Source: Pyxicephalus adspersus (Eukaryota; Chordata; Amphibia; Anura; Pyxicephalidae). From it: DNA of 64,000 bases. Shown piece by piece: positions 46,482-57,633 of this stretch. The number at the start of each line of letters is the position of its first letter. The stretch's first letter is position 1. The stretch lies in the NCBI RefSeq assembly GCF_032062135.1, contig NC_092869.1:44727809-44791808 (forward strand). Reading direction: 5' to 3'. The position numbers were made by a program, and so were the translations under genes. The notes below the pieces were generated by a model that was given only the letters and a program-made list of their open reading frames with translations, did not search any database and was not told the DNA's origin.

Positions 46482-46898
46482 TGATAGCATGAAATACCTG
46501 GGTGAGTGTAAAAGATAACAAACTTCTATTTTAGAGCTGGTGGTGGATTTGCTGCCATATTTATTATCATGTTTAAACTTCTTTTAGTTTTGGATAAGAA
46601 AGAAAATGTTGAAACGCCCAACTTTAGTCCCCACTAACTTATGTGTTCTTGTATTGTCAGACATGTTCATGCTCATTTTGTCACCCTCAATAACATGTAT
46701 GTGTGTTATGATGTCTTGTGGTTTTTAATGGCAGCCCAACGCACATACACATCGAAGGTACAGGCATATGACCAGTGATGGGTGCAATAGGAGACAAAAG
46801 CGTTACTTTAAGATGCAATAAGAAAAATTAATGATTTTTAGGTCCATTAGGAGAGAGACCAAAGAATCAAAAAAGAATGTTCAACACAGAAACACAAA

Positions 46899-47025
46899 GG
46901 GCTCTTTATATAAAGCAAATCAATTTATAAATCTTCCAGGTCCAGGTGTTTCAAAGGCAATAATCGATTCCCCGTCAGGGAATATTTAGGGGAATGGCAG
47001 ATTACCTTTTTTATAAATAGAATCC
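46899..47025. mobile_element. Foldback MITE family F2, copy 3 (short)
   Basis: Left GGGCTCTTTATATAAAG and right TTTATAAATAGAATCC are imperfect inverses and resemble the ends of 36634-36828. The interior includes 'aatcgattccccgtcaggg'. Confidence 0.4.
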
Positions 47026-47089
47026 AAAGAGTGTGGATGGTCCCTTAGTGCTCGCACCTGCTGACGATGATTGAAAGTATTAAAGTGGA

Positions 47090-47520
47090 CCTATCACTAG
47101 AATAACCTTTTATTTAAAGCAAAAAACGCTATCATACGTTTGTGTGATCATACATCTTTTTATGAGAAAGAAAGAGAGATCCCCTTCAGTCTTTACCAAA
47201 ATAATTGGAATTTGAATTGGAAGCCCAGTAGGCTTTGGGCTGCTCCTTTTGCGTATGCTTGATCTGGGGCATGTGTAGAACAAGCTTTTTCCAATTTTGC
47301 CAAGAAATCGGCACTTTTTTTTTTCCTATTTACACCAGGCTATGTCACATGATCCCACACCTTCGCAGTGCAAGATTGGGTAACATAGGCAGAAAACGAT
47401 GGCGGACTCCAGGATGAAGGAGGATTTCAGGATGGCACGGGACCGACTTGGATCCACGTGTGGAGGGATCTGGGCTCTGTGGAAGTTAAGGCAAGTGGGA
47501 TTTTTTTTATTTCAATGAAA
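47090..47520. repeat. Dispersed repeat family R3, copy 2
   Basis: Shares 'ggctgctccttttgcgtatg', 'cttgatctggggcatg', 'atcggcactt' and the T-rich end after 'aagtgggattttttt' with 3190-3720. A possible DEAD-end frame at 47235-47417 is not supported. Confidence 0.5.
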
Positions 47521-47699
47521 GATCTGCAACTGTTCAGTTAGAATGCCGATTGCAAACAGCAACCGATTTTTGTTCCTCGTTTGAACATTAAAAATAACTT
47601 TTACATAAAGTCCTGAAGACAAAGCAAGATTTTTGGTCCCCGAGACTACACAACAGCCGACCTTGGCTTTACCTTTCCTGAACTTGTAATTGCCAAATG

Positions 47700-48300
47700 A
47701 TATCACCGGTCGGCTGTCATTGGAGCAGAATGAAAATGTAAATCTGGATATTCAGCATCTTTGTTCCTGCAGTGGCGCTCGGCATGCTCGCACCCCGAGG
47801 CGAAGAAAACTCACATTAAATTAAAATCATGGCTAACTGGTGGGTTTTTTTTTTTTATTGTTAAATGAGATAAATCTCGTCTCTCCACGTCTTCTCCTTA
47901 GGACAGATAAACATTCCATTACCAGTTATTACTCTTCAATTACCGGTCCATCTGTTTTATTTACATGCTTGGTCCCTATTCTGATATTTGTAAACATGAA
48001 ATCACTTTTTATGGAAATGGCGGAGAGCGGCGTCTCCATACCGCCTGTCACTTTCCATGATGTGATGCCTGGAATTCCGTCTTTTGGTGGCTTTGTTGCT
48101 ATGGTAACTTTCTGTTATATTGTTGCCGCTCGTTTGATACTTTGTTTCTTTTTTTTTCTATTTTATGGCAATTTAAATTTAAAGCCAACCGTGGATGATG
48201 CCAGATGCGGGTCACTTCCGAGCGCCCCAAAGACGCCCCAGCTTCGTACACTCCAGATGGAAATTAAAAAGCTGAACCAGATAATTGTTTGATTTATTGT
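47700..48300. other. Candidate conserved non-coding element with a 150-codon frame
   Basis: Repeat-free, CpG-retaining ('gcgctcggcatgctcgcacc', 'ggagagcggcgtctccatac'). A plus-strand frame at 47840-48292 encodes a hydrophobic, low-complexity product with no known motif; I do not call it a gene. Confidence 0.3.
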
Positions 48301-48589
48301 CCTATGCAGCAAGAACGAAGCGTTAAAGGGGAACCAGATACAGAAAAGCTAAATATTTAGTCCTAAATGACATTGGAAGAGTTATATCTGCAATATGGAG
48401 CGCTTAAGTTTGATGCTTTCCAAACTACTTAACCTCATTTGCTGTCCCCGAACCTTGGGTGTGCCTATCAGCATAATATAAAACAGTATTTTGGTTGTTT
48501 CCATTCTTGTTATAGGAACGCCATTTTCCATTAAGAGCAAAGCAGCTGTTTGGAGACAATTATCTGGCCTGCGATCCCGTGCAGTAAGC

Positions 48590-49073
48590 TACCTCCGGTC
48601 AGCACGCCCTGTTTATTCTCTTCATCAGCGTTGCATACAGTGGTGGGGAAGATCCGGCAAACAAATGTCAATCCTCTGCTCTGCAGTCTGCAGCATCCCC
48701 CGTTTCCCAATAGCTGTGAATGGTCTCTCTGCATCCCCTACTCTGTGACTGTGTGCAGCTGAAGAGGATTTGTGATAAGGCTAATGAGCAGAGTAGTTCC
48801 TGATCTCAGTCCTGTGTTGCCATTGGTTGTTGGATCTTTATAAAATTTCTGCTCCCAGTTCCCAGTTCCTATTGTAGTATAAAACTAGACTGACCTGATG
48901 CTGATTTGTTTATTTATTGGATTTATTGTTGCTGCTTGGACCAGCTATTGCCTTTGATGCTTGGTCTTTATCCTTGGATACCTTATCTGATGGACCGATT
49001 ACCTGTGCATGACCTCTGTAATCTGGATTAGCCTCTGCTGGAAATCTTTGTTCTGCATTTCAGTGGGCTCCTG
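48590..49073 (+). repeat. Dispersed repeat family R4, copy 2
   Basis: Matches 34410-34930 through 'caccctgtctattctc'-type, 'gcagcatccccc', 'gtgtgcagctgaag', 'ccttggataccttatctgat', 'ggaccgattacctgtgcat' and 'agtgggctcctg'. It ends exactly where the CR1 element begins. Confidence 0.6.
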
Positions 49074-49795
49074 GTTACATAGTAGGTTAGGTTGAAAAAA
49101 GACATAAGTCCATCAAATTCAACCACTTGGGAAAAAAAACATATCCCAGCTATAAAACCCTATGGACATAGTTGGTCCAGAGGAAGGCAAAAAAAAACCC
49201 CGGGTACAATTTGCTTCAACAGGGGAAACAAGATCCTTTCGGATTCCATGAGGCAATCGGATGTTCCCTGGATCAGCAGTTACTGTTTTTTTTTACTTTA
49301 AATCCTTAATCCCCAGTTATATTCTGTGCTTCTAGAAATCATCCAGCTTTTTCTTAAAACAATCTATAGTAGTTGCTGAAACTACTTCCTGAGGGAGCCG
49401 ATTCCACATTTTCACAGACCTTACAGTGAAGAATCCCTTCCTTATCCGTAGTTTAACTTCTTTTCCTCCAGATGCAAAGAGCGCCCCCTTGTGCTTTGTA
49501 ATGATCTTACAGTGAATAATGGGGAAGAGAGTTCTCTATATGGACCATTTATATATTTATACAGGGTGATCATATCCCCCTTATACGTCTCTTCTCAAGG
49601 GAGAATAGATTCAGTTCAGCTAATCTCTCCTCATAGCTGAGCTCCTCCATTCCTTTTATTAGTTTAGTTTTCCTTCTCTGCACTCTCCAATTCCACAATG
49701 TCCTTTTTGTGAACTGGTGCCCAAAACTGGACTGCATATTCCAGATGGGGTCTGACCATTGCTTTGTACAGGCGCATGATCATTGTCCTCTAAAT
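49074..49795 (-). pseudogene. CR1-type LINE, 3' end with C-terminal ORF2 remains
   Basis: On the minus strand it ends TTCAACCTAACCTACTATGT, the classic vertebrate CR1 3' tail preceded by 'gaatttgatggactta'. Upstream the minus strand encodes [20 protein letters not shown], the block found near the C-terminal end of CR1-group reverse transcriptases, and further on [12 protein letters not shown] and LHLEEKKLN in the expected order. Stops and frame shifts are frequent. It is 5' truncated and inserted at the end of R4 copy 2. The plus-strand frame 49092-49301 is a shadow. Confidence 0.85.
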
Positions 49796-49799
49796 AATA

Positions 49800-50265
49800 T
49801 CTTCCATAGCAGAAGGGACAATTTGCAAGCCCAATAACCTGGCTACATATGTACACCCCACACACATAAGTCTAAAATAGGGGATTGTGCTTGTTTTATC
49901 TAAATTTGGTTTATTAAAAACTAAAAAAAATCACTGAATTTATATTGCATTCAACCTCTATAGGGATGCTGGAGAAGCTTTTTTAGAGAATAGGAAAACA
50001 AAAGGCTGTAAATGGATTCTTATCATTCAAAGTTAAAAAATATCAAATAACTGTCTAAATTTTGTCAGTACAGAATTTGCCTTAAACACTGCAAGTAACT
50101 ACAAACTACAACCAAAACACCTGGCCATGGACTTTTGATATCATTTGAATGGCTTTAGTTTGCTTTGCAGCCCTCTCGCACCTAATGGCATCCACCAGGT
50201 CACTGCCCCCAAGGATTGCCCCACCAGCAACAGCTGAGCTGAGAGAGTATCAATATGATAGAAGG
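49800..50265. other. No recognised feature
   Basis: AT-rich spacer between the CR1 element and an R2 copy. Confidence 0.4.
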
Positions 50266-50269
50266 GGCT

Positions 50270-50490
50270 CAGGACCCAGTTATTACCTTGCAAAATTATT
50301 TGTGACATCATCCCTGTGCTATACACAGCCTGTGCAGAGAAAAGAGATGAGGGAGGGGCCAAAAGGCCACACCCACTACATGTTGGCTGCAAGAAATTAA
50401 AGAGGGCGGAGACAAGACCAGTCACCCTTCACAAGCAGAGGGAGCAGCAGTGACTGGTCTTTATTACAGGACTTTCTTGTACAGTGGCAA
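50270..50490 (-). repeat. Dispersed repeat family R2, copy 4 (inverted)
   Basis: The minus strand carries 'aagtcctgtaataaagacc', 'agtcactgctgctccc', 'ggtcttgtctccgccc' and 'ctcttttctctgcacagg', matching 36075-36400. Frames at 50141-50425 and 50149-50400 are shadows. Confidence 0.7.
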
Positions 50491-50559
50491 AGCTTTACAC
50501 TGAATTACTGCACAGATCTGAAAGAATTACAGAGTCAGGAATACCCATGTCTCTTATAT

Positions 50560-51355
50560 GTAGACAATATTTGCTTATCCTAGAGTTCAGCTTTTAGATG
50601 ATCTTCAACATGCCGCATTTCTTTTCATTGAATCCCTTGGCACACACACAAATCGCTTTCTGCGAGTTAAGTGGGAAAGTAAAGTTGTTTGCAAAACACA
50701 GACATGGAGAAATGGCGGCCTACCCCCGGCCGGGGTCTCGGCTGAGTAAACTGTCAGTCAGGCACATAACAGGGCAGATCAGCGAGGTGTGCAGCTCAAA
50801 GAGAACAATGACAATCTGCATAGGCTGGTCCCTGGAGCCCGCGGCACTCATGCAGAAAGAAAGCAGAAAAGGATCTCAGCTGACGAGGGGGCCTGACAGC
50901 TTCTCCTCAAACTAAGATGTCATCTTTCAGGGGCTGAGCTGTCAGTGCTGATGGATCAGTGTCTGCACAAAAGCTTCCTCGCCTGTCAGAAGTGACTGGA
51001 GCAGGTCAGGTAATAACAGTTATCCGCTAGGGAAGCGTAGACACCGGGAATAATCACAGTACTGGATCCAAGGCCATTTCATTCTCCTCCATAGCAATTA
51101 TGTTACATATTCTCCAATGGGTGAGAGAACCGGGCCTGTGGATTGGGCGATGCAACCCACACAGACACCCGTCACCAATATAGTAGATGGAAACCAAAGA
51201 ACAAAAACCTCATATGATTTGTAACATGTTAAATTGGAACTAAATCTGTGCGATTTACCTATCTACAGCGGGCCGCCATCTTCCTCCTCTTCTTTCTTCC
51301 AGGCACAGCTCAATTTTGTGCCCAGAAACCCGGAGTGATCAGACAAGTAAAACAG
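50560..51355. other. Repeat-poor block, candidate conserved non-coding element
   Basis: Contains 'cctacccccggccggggtct', 'aactgtcagtcaggcac' and other CpG-retaining words, without repeat words. The 105-codon frame 50598-50915 (+) is not recognisable. Confidence 0.25.
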
Positions 51356-51361
51356 TTTACA

Positions 51362-51620
51362 AGTAGGTCCCGGGTTACATACGAGATAGGGACTGTGGGT
51401 ATGTTCTTAAGTTGAATTTGTATGTAAGTGGGAACATGTACATTATTTTAATAAATGCAATTAGGACAGATATTTGTCTCAACATATTATTAGGCAGTGA
51501 GGTGTCAGTTACAGTATAAAATCCCCATTGTGAGTTAATCACAAACAAAGCAGAAAAAAACTTCATGGAGCCTAGACATTCATTAACGTCTGGAGCAAGC
51601 TGTGCTTTGATATGCAAAAA
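51362..51620. repeat. Dispersed repeat, partial
   Basis: The start 'agtaggtcccgggttacata', then 'cgagatagggactgtgggta' and 'gttcttaagttgaatttgta' is a phrase I know from a widespread amphibian and reptile DNA repeat. Its right end is not identifiable here and no second copy is in the window. The minus-strand frame 51375-51617 is a shadow. Confidence 0.4.
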
Positions 51621-52230
51621 GAAACAACTGCAGAGTTTGTCTTGGTCATTAAAGAGTTACAAGATGTTACAGATCAGCTCAGCTCTTAAGATCACCCACA
51701 ACCTCAGCTGTGTTTAGCAAAAGACTTCTTCTGCAAGTCATGCAAACCGCCCCTTCCCCCATCAAGCCTCCATCCAGCACACAAGGGAGCAGGGAAGCCC
51801 CAATCGTATCTAGGAGGCCTCTGTATGTCCTTAACTTGTGGACTACCAGTATTGTCGAAGGGACATCACCTTCCCTTTCTAATGACCGTTCATGCAAACT
51901 TAAACTTTTGTTCCACTTTAAACCAAAAGTCATACCTAATCTGCAGCATTTCTTAAAACAGTCCCCAATGATCCAATCCTAAAGCTCTGTATATTCAGAT
52001 ATACATAACCAGAAATGAAATGCCCTGCAGGAACCATTACGCTGCACTAAAAGGAGATCTCAAGCCAGTCTGTAGTAAAACCTCAAACAATGGAATCAGC
52101 TTTTCACTACACAACCCCTGATCCTTATGTGTTAAAATGTAAAAGGAGTGTCTGCAGTTTAATTCTGAAGAACAGTGACAATGCTGCTACTCCATAAATA
52201 CAGAGCGTTGTCACCCTAGAACACAGAGGC
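51621..52230. other. No recognised feature
   Basis: Mixed sequence; overlapping frames at 51679-51982 on both strands are not supported as coding. Confidence 0.35.
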
Positions 52231-52261
52231 GGGGGGGGGAGGGGTTTAGGAGGGTAGGGGG
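52231..52261 (+). other. G-quadruplex-forming motif
   Basis: Four G runs of three or more (9, 4, 3 and 5) with spacers A, TTTAGGA and TA satisfy the usual G3+N1-7 rule. Confidence 0.7.
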
Positions 52262-52579
52262 TGCATGCATGGGACAAATGTTGCCAATGCGGTAATGCAG
52301 AGGAAGAGGTGATACATGAAGATGCAGAGCTGCCATATAGTAATGTCACCCCCTTGCTATATAGTGTGGCAGGGGACTGTAAATCACAGGAGTGACTCAA
52401 CAGAATAATTTAGGTAATAAAAGTTTATACCGACATAGATTTCAGCTTCGCCTGCAGTATATAGAGAACAGATATATGGTTTCCAAGCCCTGGATAACTT
52501 GGATATGGAACAAAAGAATTTCTTTTCTAGACTAATAGGTTGAGAAATTAAGCATAGGTTTTTTTTTTGTATTTTTCAA

Positions 52580-53240
52580 TTATGGTTTATTATAAGAAAA
52601 TTATAAATGTGCTACAAAAGCATTTACCATGACCATTTTACCAAGGAAGTTCAATCATAGAAAACTGACGCGTTTCACCCATTATGGCTTCTTTAAAGTG
52701 GTGCAGATTTTCCACGAATGCTGGATGAAATAATGTTCCTGGGAGCAGGAAGGTAATATAGTGTATGGTATAGGTTAAGCAAAAGGTCTTAGTTATGATA
52801 GCCAACCCCTAAATATATTCACGTGATATTCCTGGGACTTGCTTGAATGTTAAAAGCAACCAGGTTACTGGTTTCCAGGGTACATTCCAGAAAACCCCCC
52901 AAAAGTGGTTGTAGTAAATCTTCCAATATCTGGGTGGAATAGATTTCTTGGTAGAAGTAAGGAGAACTTTTAGCAGAAAATGATCGATGTTGCAGCACTC
53001 CTGCTACAACAGTAACTTGGTTGGTTTAACATTGAAAAAGTCCCGGGGTCATTACTCCATCATTCACGGAAAATCTGCACCACTTTGTCTTGTCTTCCTC
53101 TGAAGAAGCGATAATAGGTGAAACGCGTAAGAAATTAGGACATTTTCACTCTGCTTCCTAATGGACAAATACTCTGAACCGCTCATTACAGGATTACTAT
53201 GATTGGAATTCCCCTGTAAAGTGGTTATGGTAAATACTTA
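52580..53240. repeat. Palindromic-core element, paired copy with ~80-bp arms
   Basis: Left core (-) GACGCGTTTCACCCATTATG at 52667-52686; right core (+) GCGATAATAGGTGAAACGCG ending 53127. Arms 52668-52744 and 53041-53127 are inverted copies, with GGTGCAGATTTTCC on the left against GGAAAATCTGCACC on the right. About 300 bp of unrelated sequence lies between them. Weaker matches extend outward ('aaaagcatttaccatgacc' against 'ggttatggtaaatactt'). AATAAA in the left sense is at 52587-52592. Confidence 0.8.
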
Positions 53241-53299
53241 TATTTTGTCTTCTTTACGAAGGCCCAGAGGAAAACTTCTCTTGTAGATATCGCTATGTG

Positions 53300-54275
53300 T
53301 TATTTTGGCTAGATTTCAGTTTTTGGAATTAAAACAATCCAGATGGACCATTTGCCAATCTATTTAATCACAAGCGATGTTCAAAGTGCCGTAACCCTTA
53401 GCAGCCAATCAAAATTCATCATTCTTTTCATCAGCCTGAACTGTAATTTGCACGCCAGCACTTGCCATTTCCATAATCCAGGGGCAGTTTACATTCGGAG
53501 ATAGGACAGGGTGAAGAAGAAACGAATTTCAAAATAATTGACTTTCTATCTGTCCGATGAGGAGACGCTCGATTGGTCAGTGGCCAGGATTAACCTGCGG
53601 TGATATGCGGCTAATCAGCCCCCGCACCGGCTCCCGGATCAGCTCTCAGAGTCTTATGAGGGGGTTTCAGTTATTTCTGATGACTGCGCTTGTCTGATTC
53701 TGGAGTGTGGAATGGGAACTCTGCTGTTAATCCTTCCATGGTTTTATTTTTCTGGCTTTCCAGGGGGATATCTACAACGTGGAATCTGCCGGAAAAATTC
53801 TCTCTATATTATAATAAGAGCGGCTAAAGAGCTACAAATAGGAAATGGTATACTGTGTGCCTGTGATGCCAGGCCCTGCACAAGCACGGAACAATGGGCA
53901 TGGTACTGTACCCCTATGGCAGGGTCTGAATTGTATCGATATGCTCCAAAACCACCGCCACCATCACCTCTTCCAGCATCACCCCCTTTACACAGAACAT
54001 TTCCTTTGAATACCCATCCTATTCTAGCTTAACTAATCTTTACATTTTTCAGGACACCCAGCTTTTATTACAAGGTTGTGTTGATTTGTGCGTCAACCCA
54101 TCCCTAAGATGAGATTCAGCAGTTTATGTTTTTTATTTTTTTTTATGAGAGGTATCCCTTCAACTGTATGCAATAAGGATAAATACTATATTATAAATAC
54201 TATACTAACTATAACATATAACATATATACATAATATTTGGCTTTATTGCTATGACTTTTGATTGGACATTGGAC
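53300..54275. other. No recognised feature
   Basis: Includes a CpG-retaining stretch near 53560-53660 ('ctgcggtgatatgcggctaa'). The 106-codon plus-strand frame 53712-54032 has no recognisable motif. Confidence 0.35.
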
Positions 54276-54280
54276 ATTTC

Positions 54281-54316
54281 CCTTGAAAAAGCTGGTCATT
54301 ATTCGTGAAACGCGTT
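54281..54316 (+). repeat. Palindromic-core element, core only
   Basis: CCTTGAAAAAGCTGG..CGTGAAACGCGTTAG; the GAAGC part is decayed but the GAAACGCGTT part is intact. Single half. Confidence 0.6.
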
Positions 54317-54483
54317 AGAAATTTATCCTAAATTTGGTCCTTGTGAATGTATATAAAATGTATATAGCCACAAATATAGTGAGAATTAACTCAAACTATA
54401 TTATGCGGTTTCAAAATGACTAACTCAGCCATTTGTGTTCTTTACTTTCTGTTCCCGGAGGCGTCTTGGCCTTGCACCTGGTC

Positions 54484-54546
54484 AAGTGAAACCAGCAGAT
54501 AAGGAGACCATAGAAGCTGTGCAAGTGGAACCAGGAGATAAGGGGA
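54484..54546. repeat. 39-bp tandem duplication that hosts a LINE insertion
   Basis: AAGTGAAACCAGCAGATAAG (54484) recurs as AAGTGGAACCAGGAGATAAG (54523). The second unit is broken by the LINE and resumes after it at 55511 with 'ggggaccatagaaactgt'. Confidence 0.7.
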
Positions 54547-55510
54547 TGTCTGACCGATTCCTGAAACTCAACCTGGATAAAACAGAACTCATCATCATCC
54601 CCCCCTCAAATTCCAAATCCCCCCCTGACATATATCTAACTGTTAACAACACTGTTATTCGGCCCTCCCCTCAGGCACGTTGTCTTGGTGTCACCTTTGA
54701 CTCGGCCCTCTCATTCACCCCCCATATTCAGAACATTTCCAGGTCCTGTCACTTTCACCTATGCAACATCTCAAAAATCCGCCCCACCTGTCCCCTGAGA
54801 CCACCAAACTCCTTGTACACGCTCTCATCATCTCCCGTCTGGGTTACTGTAACATCCTCCTCTCTGGTATTCCACTAACCTGACTCTCTCCTCTACAATC
54901 TATTATGAATGCTGCAGCCAGACTCATCCATCCTTCCCTCCGCTCCTCTTCCGCTGCATCTCTTTGTAGTTCTCTCCATTGGCTTCCTTTTCACCTTAGA
55001 ATCAAATTTAAGCTCCTGTGCTTTGCCTTCAAATCCCTCCACAGTTATTGTCCCACTTACATTTCTGACATGGTTAAAAAATACTCCCCCTGCCGCTCTC
55101 TCCGCTCCTCCAATGACCTACTAATGACTTCCTCACTCATAACCTCATCACACGCACGGATACAAGACTTCTCTAGAGCTGCCCCGACTCTCTGGAATGG
55201 TCTTCCTCGTCCTATTCGGCTTGCTCCTACTTTCTGCTCATTTAAAAGAGCGCTCAAAACCCATTTTTTAAAACTTGCCTACCCGTCTTCTTCTGTCAAT
55301 TGAAACCGCCACTACTTCCCACCACTACATATCTCCCATCCTTTTGTGTGTGAAATTCCCCCACCTACTAGATTGTAAGCTCTTCGGGGCAGGGTCCTCT
55401 CCTCCTGTATCACTGTCTGTATTAGTCTGTCATTTGCAATCCCTATTTAATGTACAGCGCTGCATAATATGTTGGCGCTATATAAATCCTGTTTAATAAT
55501 AATAATAATA
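54547..55510 (+). pseudogene. L2-clade LINE, 5'-truncated 3' end of ORF2 plus 3' UTR
   Basis: The reading frame begins SDRFLKLNLDKTELIII and includes [18 protein letters not shown], then NAAARLIHPS, SLHWLPFHLRIKFKLL and TLWNGLPRPIRLAP. These blocks follow the reverse-transcriptase domain in L2/CR1-group LINEs. One frame shift lies near 54780-54800 and a TGA at 54881-54883; downstream it is open to a stop at 55303. A 3' UTR ends 'ggcgctatataaatcctg' then (AAT)n. The direct repeat AAGGGGA flanks it (54540-54546 and 55511-55517). Confidence 0.9.
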
Positions 55511-55517
55511 AAGGGGA

Positions 55518-55833
55518 CCATAGAAACTGTAACCCCCCCCCCCCAAGAAAAGTAATGAGAGCAAAATGTGCAGTGGCAGCAAAATAAGTAAAACAATAAC
55601 TTGTTTTTGTTTTCAGCCAAACTAAAGAAAAGACCAGACCAGAATTGGATGACCGGTGACGCAAGGAACTGAAGAATAAAAAAAGACTCTTTGGTTAAAG
55701 TTTTCAGAGACTCTCATAGACAGAGGAAGGGACAGTCCCAACCTCTATTGCCTTGTCTGCTGTGAGTTTCCCACGGGTAAATAAAACCTTGATTCTTTTA
55801 CTATACCTCAGAAGTTGTCATGAATAATTGTCA
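55518..55833. other. Spacer with poly-C tract
   Basis: A run of 12 C at about 55533-55544, then ordinary sequence. Minus-strand frame 55443-55664 is a shadow of the LINE tail. Confidence 0.5.
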
Positions 55834-55839
55834 ACTTAC

Positions 55840-56334
55840 CATTGACATCCTCTTTTGGAATACAGCTTCAACTTTTGAACCTTTTGTTTCATTATTGGAA
55901 TCATATATTGATACTAATTTGAAGTTTCCCAATTGTACCACATATCCATTTTTATTTGATGGTTGTTGAGTATTAATCTCTAGGGATGTGGCAACTCCGG
56001 TAATCTTGTTTGGGGAATTTATCTATGTATGAGCATTTGTCCCCCTATTTATTTATTGTACAGTGCTGCGTAATATGTTGGCGCTATATAAATCCTGTTT
56101 ATTAATAATTAATAATAATAATAATAATTTGTCCGGAAGGATTTCAAAATCCTGTCCTCCCTCCATGTCAACCAGCGTCTTTCTGAAGATGTAGATAAAC
56201 CATTGCCATAAATCTTTTTCACTTTCAATTTTCCTGAAGATACAACAAATTTGTTGGAAATTGCCATCAGAATTATCATTATATGTGATGGTAAATCTAT
56301 AAGGGGTCATCTCCTTCTCCAACATCCATCTCAA
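55840..56334 (-). pseudogene. Unassigned exon-like relic, split by an L2 tail
   Basis: Minus-strand segments are open on both sides of the inserted tail. The first (56334 to about 56130) includes DLWQWFIYIFRKTLVDMEGG. The second (about 56010 to 55840) includes NTQQPSNKNGYVVQLGNFKL and ends ATG followed by GTAAGT, an ideal 5' splice donor (55834-55839 on the minus strand). After removing the tail and one copy of its target repeat, the segments are out of phase by one frame shift. Codon use looks protein-like, with no low complexity. I do not recognise the family; it may be a dead gene exon or an unknown transposon ORF. Confidence 0.35.
56043..56126 (+). mobile_element. L2-type LINE 3' tail with target duplication
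   Basis: Reads 'attgtacagtgctgcgtaat', 'atgttggcgctatataaatc', then (AAT)n. The direct repeat ATTTGTCC is present at 56035-56042 and 56127-56134. Only about 85 bp of the LINE 3' end was inserted. Confidence 0.85.
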
Positions 56335-57180
56335 GAAAAAACTCGTCGTTGAAACAAAACTTTTTGGTTATCTAGCTTTTAGAAGTTTGCCAACTTTTAC
56401 TTTTTTTATCCAAATTTATTTGACAAATTGCTACCATTGGGCATCCAGACAGTTCTAGGCTGTGGGACCCCATGACAGCCTTACATGCTGCTATATATAT
56501 AGATTCACCTATAGGTATAGATTCACCTTTGATTGATGACCTCCGCTCAGCCCATATTGGCTCTGCATTCTTTGTGCATGGATCGCAGAAAGAGAAAGAA
56601 AATCTTTTTTTGGGAGATTTCAGGATGAACACGCTACTGTATACTTATTTTTTAAGACTATATGAAATCCTTTTGTATTTTGTTCTTTTAGGGAAGCAAG
56701 CAACGCTTTTTGAAGGAATCTGCCATCCACTAAAATCTGTGTGACTCCACAGCTTCAAAGCTCTTACAGTGAAGAACCCTTTTTACGGCTGGAGATTAAA
56801 CCTTCTTTATTCTATCTGCTCCTGTGTCTTTTGCTGTGTCTTTGAAGTAAATAGCTTTCCAATGAATTTTCTTTTCTTCATTTAATATACAGTCAATGAC
56901 AAAATGATGCCGCACTTGCAGGAGAGTGTCACGGACATGCAGTGCCGATAACAGCATGCAACGTCAATCTCAAGCTTCTAAAGCCAGAGATACTTTCTAA
57001 TATTCAAAGAGGTATAGACATCTATTTATACAAGGCAATACTACAACCCACATTCTGAATGTGCAGTGTGGGTGGCAGGTATAAAAAATCCCTGGAAATA
57101 AAAAGGGGGCAGGAAAGTGGTGTCCAGATTATCCCTGTCACATGACTTCTCTATTGGGCAATATAAGCCAACATGCAAGT
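56335..57180. other. No recognised feature
   Basis: A minus-strand frame at 56372-56632 adjoins the exon-like relic in another phase, and could be more of it or chance. The rest is ordinary. Confidence 0.3.
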
Positions 57181-57184
57181 CCTG

Positions 57185-57633
57185 TTCCCTATTAGATGTA
57201 ATGATTGGGACCCTCATACCTCCTGATTCCTATTAGATGTAATTATCAGGACCCCCATACCTCCTGTCCCCTATTAGATGTAATGATCGGAACCCCCATA
57301 CCCCCTGTTCCCTATTAGATGTAATGATCGGGACCCTCATACCTCCTGATCCCTATTAGGTGTAATGATCGGGACCCCATACCTCCTGTTATCTATTAGA
57401 TGTAGTTATCAGGACCCCCATACCTCCTGTCCCCTTTTAGATGTAATGATCGGGACCCTCATACCCTGTGATCCCTATTAGATGTAATTATCAGGAACCC
57501 CATACCTCCTGTCCCCCATTAGATGTAATGATCGAGACCCCCATTCCTCCTGTCCCTATTAGATGTAATGATCGGGACCCCCATACCTCCTGTCCCTATT
57601 AGATGTAATGATCGGGACCCCCATACCTCCTGT
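57185..57633. repeat. 40-bp minisatellite (left part)
   Basis: Unit of 40-42 bp: 'tccctattagatgtaatgat', then 'cgggacccccatacctcctg'. About eleven units are visible. Consecutive AGATGTAATG starts at 57561 and 57601 give exactly 40 bp; older units are 41-42 bp and more diverged. Confidence 0.9.

Noticed and set aside
47840..48292. 150-codon plus-strand frame as a membrane protein
   Set aside because: Hydrophobicity comes from poly-T tracts; no family motif; the block fits conserved non-coding DNA better.
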